A stretch of 64,000 bases of DNA. It comes from Spirochaetia bacterium UBA5763 (GTDB lineage: Bacteria; Spirochaetota; UBA4802; UBA5550). How positions within the stretch are numbered: position 1 is the first letter of the stretch; every line of letters begins with the position of its first letter. Location: NCBI GenBank assembly GCA_002418835.1, contig DIEX01000019.1:62001-126000 (forward strand), read 5' to 3'. The notes beneath the pieces are model-generated. The model had not been told where the DNA came from and searched no databases. It worked only from the letters and a program-made list of their open reading frames with translations. Positions 60,433 through 64,000 of the stretch are shown one piece after another. Made by a program: the position numbers and the translations under genes.

Positions 60433-61104
60433 GTGAAGAAAAATACAGCTCAGGAAGTCATCAGTTGTTTTATGGCAGTGATTCTATCTCTCCTTATTTC
60501 AGGATGTTCATCAGCTTCAAAAAAACAGAGAAATGAAAATGTTGAGCCTATTGTTTTTGGAACAGTAAAAAACAGAGGTTATATTGTCGGTGTCAATGCA
60601 GGTGATTTGCATTATTTCTTTTTGATACAATCAGAGTATCTTAAATGTACCGGTGGCCAGAATAATTACTATAATTTTTATTTGGATAATAACCGGAAAA
60701 TTGATCTCATAAATCTCAAAATAGATTTTTTAAAAAGAAAGGATGGTTCCAAGGCTACAGAGTTTGATATTCTAAACTATTATATGAAAATGGAGATGGA
60801 TTATAATCTGAAAACCTATGGAGAAAATATTAAATTCGGGAATTCCCGTATAGACAGAAATTCAATAAAAGGACTCTACTGGAAATTTGACCGTCCGGTT
60901 AAAAATAAAAATATCCCACCTAAACAGATGGGGCTCTCTATAGTTAAAAACAAGAATAACATAATTAGCTTTCTTGCAGCAACAGATGAAAAAGGGGAAG
61001 ATGACTATCTGAGGCTGCTGATAAACACAGCTATTACTGTTACAACTGTTAATACAACTATTACCAAGGAGTCTCTGAAAATAATAGCAGAAAGTATGAA
61101 ATAG
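60433..61104 (+). CDS. Lipoprotein of unknown function
   Basis: A 223-residue lipoprotein; the lipobox is LLISGCSS (Cys25). No family is recognised. The mature part is mixed alpha/beta, Lys- and Asn-rich, with a C-terminal TAITVTTVNTTITKE. GTG start with GAGAGG upstream. Its base composition is AT-richer than its neighbours. The next gene begins 95 bases later. Confidence 0.72.
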   Translation: MKKNTAQEVISCFMAVILSLLISGCSSASKKQRNENVEPIVFGTVKNRGYIVGVNAGDLHYFFLIQSEYLKCTGGQNNYYNFYLDNNRKIDLINLKIDFLKRKDGSKATEFDILNYYMKMEMDYNLKTYGENIKFGNSRIDRNSIKGLYWKFDRPVKNKNIPPKQMGLSIVKNKNNIISFLAATDEKGEDDYLRLLINTAITVTTVNTTITKESLKIIAESMK

Positions 61105-61199
61105 TGCAGTCTATTTATACAACATCCGGATGTTTTAAAAAAAACATTTGAAATAATAATTATCCCGCCCCTTTTTGGTCTTTATAAGGAGTATTATCT

Positions 61200-63137
61200 A
61201 TGCTTTTCAGACTTCAGAGTTTTTTTTATGTCAATCTTGCAGGCTTTATCAATCTGATCATCTGGTCAGCACTTTTTACTGTATATCTCATGATAGACAG
61301 GTATGCAGGCTCTTTTGACAGTGAACTTATTCTTACCGGTATATACATATTTGCATCGATGATTTTTCTCAATGCGGCTGTATTCTTTCTGATGAAATCT
61401 CTTCTCTCCCGTTTCAGAAGGGGATCGCTTGTTTCATATATGGCGGCCAATCTCATCGTTACTTTTATTTTTATTACAAACAATATGTCTGTTGCTGTTT
61501 ACGGTAAACAGCTCGGTTATGAAGGAATGGTGATGCTTTTCAGGGGATGGAAAAGCGGAGATACTGGAAATTTCGCTGCAACTGTGGTTCAGGTGGTACT
61601 TGTTCTTGCTGTTTACCTGTTTCTCTTTCTGCTTTCTTATTCAATGATGAACAGAGGTTTTTCGGGAAGGCCTTTTCGCTTTAATTCTTTCATCGCTTCT
61701 GTTGTCATCATAACAGTTGTTATATTGATAGTACATTTTAAACTTGTTGCAATGGCTGATACTAACTGGAAGATAAACAGCTTTAAACATAAAATTCCGT
61801 GGCAGTCTATTACAGGTTTTCCTGAGGATCTCATCAGGGTTGATGAAAATGGCAAGAAGGGTGGTAAATTTCCTGCTCTCTTCAATGCTCCGGCATTCCT
61901 TGATGAAAAGACTGAACTGGAACAGCTGAAAAAACTGAACAGCGCTGGGGAGAGGATTCTTTCACAAAATATTCATGTAAAAACTCCGTACAACATTCTT
62001 TTTATAAATGTCGAGGGGCTAAGGCATGATATGCTTAACCCGGAGAATATGCCTTTTCTTTACAGGTTTGCCACTGAAAAAGCTTTCAAACTGAGGAAGC
62101 ATTACACAACCGGGAATAATACACCTGGAAGCCTGTTTGGTATGCTTACCGGACTTGCGCCATATTACTTCGAGCCTCTCCGCCAGAACAGATTCAGGAA
62201 TATCCCTCTCGAAATTCTAAAAAAAGCGGGTTACAGACAGTCGGTTTATTATAACTCTCCGAAAAATTATGAGCATATTTATGAGCATATTATTCAGAGC
62301 ACTGAGGGTAAGTACGTCCATGCTCCCGGTGTTCATACTGATGATTATGCACCAAGAGATAAATGGCTCTTTGATCGCTATATACAGGAACTGAAGGGAG
62401 ATAGCGGGACAAAACGTTTCGACTATATGCTTGTTAATGTGACGCACTTTAATTATTATTATCCCCCTGAGTTCAGGAAGTATACTCCGGATTTCCGGTC
62501 AGACTTTACGATAATAAGCGGGCCGCAGAAAAGTTTTGAAAAGGACAGGGTGGAGCTTAAGAACAGATATATGAATTCTGTCTACTATGCCGATTCTTTA
62601 TTTAAACAACTTTTTACCGAGTTGGAGAAAATGGGGAGACTTAAAAATACTATTATTGTTCTTTCAGGTGATCACGGCGAGGAGTTCTGGGAACATGGCA
62701 GCTTCGGCCACACATGGGGGCTCAATGATATACAGATCAATCCTGCTGCGTTGATCTATTACCCCGGTATAGATCAGGATGATATAAAGTATAAATATTC
62801 CTCTCACCAGGATTTTATGCCCACTACATTTGATTTGATTGGCCTTAATGTGGATTATAAAACCTTTATGACAGGTAAATCACTTATTAAGTATTCCTCT
62901 GATCTTGATTATGCAATCTCTTCTCTTGGTATATTGGTGAGTTTTAAAAGAAACGGATACGTCGTCATGGGGAACGGGTATAAGATACTTTACAGGAATA
63001 ACATGGATCTTAACAAATCACCCTATGCGATTTATGATGAGCATGATCGCACTCTTGAAGATTTTGACGCATACAGAGCTGCGGATCTCCTTATGAAAAC
63101 AGCCTCATCTAAAAAGTTGCAGCCTCCGAAAATTTAA
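61200..63137 (+). CDS. Membrane-anchored sulfatase-fold phosphotransferase-like protein
   Basis: A 645-residue protein with five N-terminal helices (about 10-190) and a periplasmic sulfatase/alkaline-phosphatase-fold domain (about 265-600). Motifs are FINVEGLRHDML near residue 270, GNNTPGSLFGMLTG near 303-316 (nucleophile Thr or Ser) and VLSGDHGEEFWEHG near 488. This matches the LtaS/YejM (PbgA) type, which handles phospholipid head groups or lipid A in the envelope. There is no formylglycine CxPxR motif, so it is not a true sulfatase. Confidence 0.88.
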   Translation: MLFRLQSFFYVNLAGFINLIIWSALFTVYLMIDRYAGSFDSELILTGIYIFASMIFLNAAVFFLMKSLLSRFRRGSLVSYMAANLIVTFIFITNNMSVAVYGKQLGYEGMVMLFRGWKSGDTGNFAATVVQVVLVLAVYLFLFLLSYSMMNRGFSGRPFRFNSFIASVVIITVVILIVHFKLVAMADTNWKINSFKHKIPWQSITGFPEDLIRVDENGKKGGKFPALFNAPAFLDEKTELEQLKKLNSAGERILSQNIHVKTPYNILFINVEGLRHDMLNPENMPFLYRFATEKAFKLRKHYTTGNNTPGSLFGMLTGLAPYYFEPLRQNRFRNIPLEILKKAGYRQSVYYNSPKNYEHIYEHIIQSTEGKYVHAPGVHTDDYAPRDKWLFDRYIQELKGDSGTKRFDYMLVNVTHFNYYYPPEFRKYTPDFRSDFTIISGPQKSFEKDRVELKNRYMNSVYYADSLFKQLFTELEKMGRLKNTIIVLSGDHGEEFWEHGSFGHTWGLNDIQINPAALIYYPGIDQDDIKYKYSSHQDFMPTTFDLIGLNVDYKTFMTGKSLIKYSSDLDYAISSLGILVSFKRNGYVVMGNGYKILYRNNMDLNKSPYAIYDEHDRTLEDFDAYRAADLLMKTASSKKLQPPKI

Positions 63138-63985
63138 GGGAAATTTATTGCTTCAATAAGGGAGCCGGTAACAGCATCGTAATCCGGTTCCCTGTCAACC
63201 CTTCCGAGTTCGTATGTTATACACATGATTTTATTCTTATGCTGCGCGGTGAAGCTTCCCAATGATCCCGGTGTAGTGTAGCCTATGTCGTGAGATATGG
63301 GGAACCCGGTTATTAACGACATCTTTTCGGCGATTTCAATTGGTGTGTTATTGTCCGGATAGATCGCGCCGAATGGCTGATGCATCTGTATCACCATTGC
63401 CGGGTGATAGATGTTTACCGCTTCAACTGCTGTAAGCGTTTCAGGTTCAGAAACGGGCTCCTGTCCGGGGTTGTTATGGTCTTTGATGTACTCTGAACTC
63501 CATGTGGATGAGGGGAAGTTTCTGTTTATATCAATACCGTTACCGTTAGTCCGTGTACCAATACTGAGTCCATCAGGGTTGAGGCATGGAATAAGCACTG
63601 CGCGGTTTTTTATCAGGCCCGGATTTTTTTCAAGTTGCTTCGCAAGTTTGATCACAGCAATAACGCTGGCCGGCTCATCTCCATGTATCCCGCCGATAAT
63701 GAGTACTGTTTTCGGGCCCTGACCGAATTCTCGTATGAAAATTTCGTTACCCAGGTTTGATGCTCCAGTGATTGACCAGTGATGATTATTCTCGAGTTTT
63801 TTGTGAAGAGCAATTGCTTTTTTTATGATTCTGTTGTGTCTGCTGTGTGATCCGGATGTGGCATTTGAGTTTAAAATGAAAATCAACAAAAGTACCAGAA
63901 AAATGTTTTTAAATCTTTTTATCTTGGTCAATATTTTACCTGTGATTATCAAAAATTGCATTTGTGATAGGGTTAAGACTATCAC
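63134..63985 (-). CDS. M14-type zinc carboxypeptidase, MpaA-like
   Basis: A 283-residue exported peptidase. A signal anchor covers about residues 25-40. The M14 zinc motif is IGGIHGDEPASV (His, Glu), DINRNFPSS follows, and the third ligand is His in VIQMHQPFG. The catalytic Glu is probably in CITYELGRVDREP. It resembles murein-peptide amidases (MpaA/succinylglutamate-desuccinylase type). The start is uncertain: GTG at 63985, ATG at 63961 and later starts lack strong Shine-Dalgarno signals. It overlaps the stop of the sulfatase gene by 4 bases. Confidence 0.87.
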   Translation of the reverse strand: MIVLTLSQMQFLIITGKILTKIKRFKNIFLVLLLIFILNSNATSGSHSRHNRIIKKAIALHKKLENNHHWSITGASNLGNEIFIREFGQGPKTVLIIGGIHGDEPASVIAVIKLAKQLEKNPGLIKNRAVLIPCLNPDGLSIGTRTNGNGIDINRNFPSSTWSSEYIKDHNNPGQEPVSEPETLTAVEAVNIYHPAMVIQMHQPFGAIYPDNNTPIEIAEKMSLITGFPISHDIGYTTPGSLGSFTAQHKNKIMCITYELGRVDREPDYDAVTGSLIEAINFP

Positions 63986-64000
63986 ATTTAAAGTTTAAGA

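Noticed and set aside
1..64000. tRNA, rRNA, transposases or a prophage
   Set aside because: None recognised on reading both strands; the mobile-like sequences are all short non-coding repeats.

Overview
The window is a chromosomal segment of a diderm (Gram-negative type) bacterium with fairly low GC. The evidence is its lipoproteins with lipoboxes, a TonB-dependent receptor, an HtrA protease and beta-barrel-like secreted proteins. The 7TMR-DISM histidine kinase, the chemoreceptor and the mix of families would fit Spirochaetota-like or similar environmental anaerobe lineages, but I see no rRNA or other marker, so the taxonomy is a guess. I recognise no tRNA, rRNA or transposase gene.

Layout. 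Positions 1-5500 hold signal transduction genes: a truncated chemoreceptor, a 7TMR-DISM histidine kinase, a receiver-only protein and a NarL-type regulator. Positions 5500-6740 hold an unusual unit. An orphan 252-residue gene ends in a terminator and is followed by a degenerate 21-bp tandem repeat array with a 63-bp higher-order period, then another hairpin. Positions 7227-18746 are a complete type I-C CRISPR-Cas locus (cas3, cas5c, cas8c, cas7c, cas4, cas1, cas2) with a 36-repeat array. Its operon is interrupted by a small GIY-YIG nuclease gene with a cluster of palindromic repeats, by a further repeat copy between cas8c and cas7, and by a hicBA toxin-antitoxin pair between cas7 and cas4. A HEPN-MNT pair follows the array, so 7-20 kb reads as a defence island.

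Positions 20.6-23.4 kb hold a small cysteine protein, a thioesterase and an ABC exporter pair. Positions 23.4-30.5 kb form a fatty-acid modification neighbourhood: DUF1295 protein, GPH-type transporter, chalcone-isomerase-like protein, DUF2177 protein, FAD oxidoreductase, and a DUF1365 domain fused to a cyclopropane-fatty-acid-synthase-like methyltransferase. Positions 30.6-41.6 kb hold envelope and housekeeping genes: Tim44-like, HtrA, a metallo-beta-lactamase fold protein, a diguanylate cyclase, an iron alcohol dehydrogenase, a Gate-domain protein, a secreted nuclease-toxin-like protein, an Rrf2 regulator, CapA and a SUMF1-fold protein.

Positions 41.7-45.9 kb are a four-gene minus-strand operon for probable O-acylation of an envelope polymer (beta-propeller, SUMF1 lipoprotein, MBOAT, SGNH-like). 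Positions 46.2-49.6 kb carry a ModA-like binding protein, DUF364, DsrE-like, FUSC-like and HAMP-only proteins. Positions 49.8-55.3 kb form a surface cluster with a TonB-dependent receptor and a TonB-C-like lipoprotein. Positions 55.3-60.1 kb are a zinc homeostasis locus (ArsP-type permease, TIGR03943-like partner, Zur, ZnuA, ZnuC, ZnuB) with three matching Zur-type operators of form TGCAA-N5-TTGCA. The window ends with a lipoprotein, a membrane sulfatase-fold enzyme and an M14 peptidase.

Several families of non-coding interspersed inverted repeats (called A, B and C here) lie between genes. All functions are assigned from motifs read by eye; no database search was possible.
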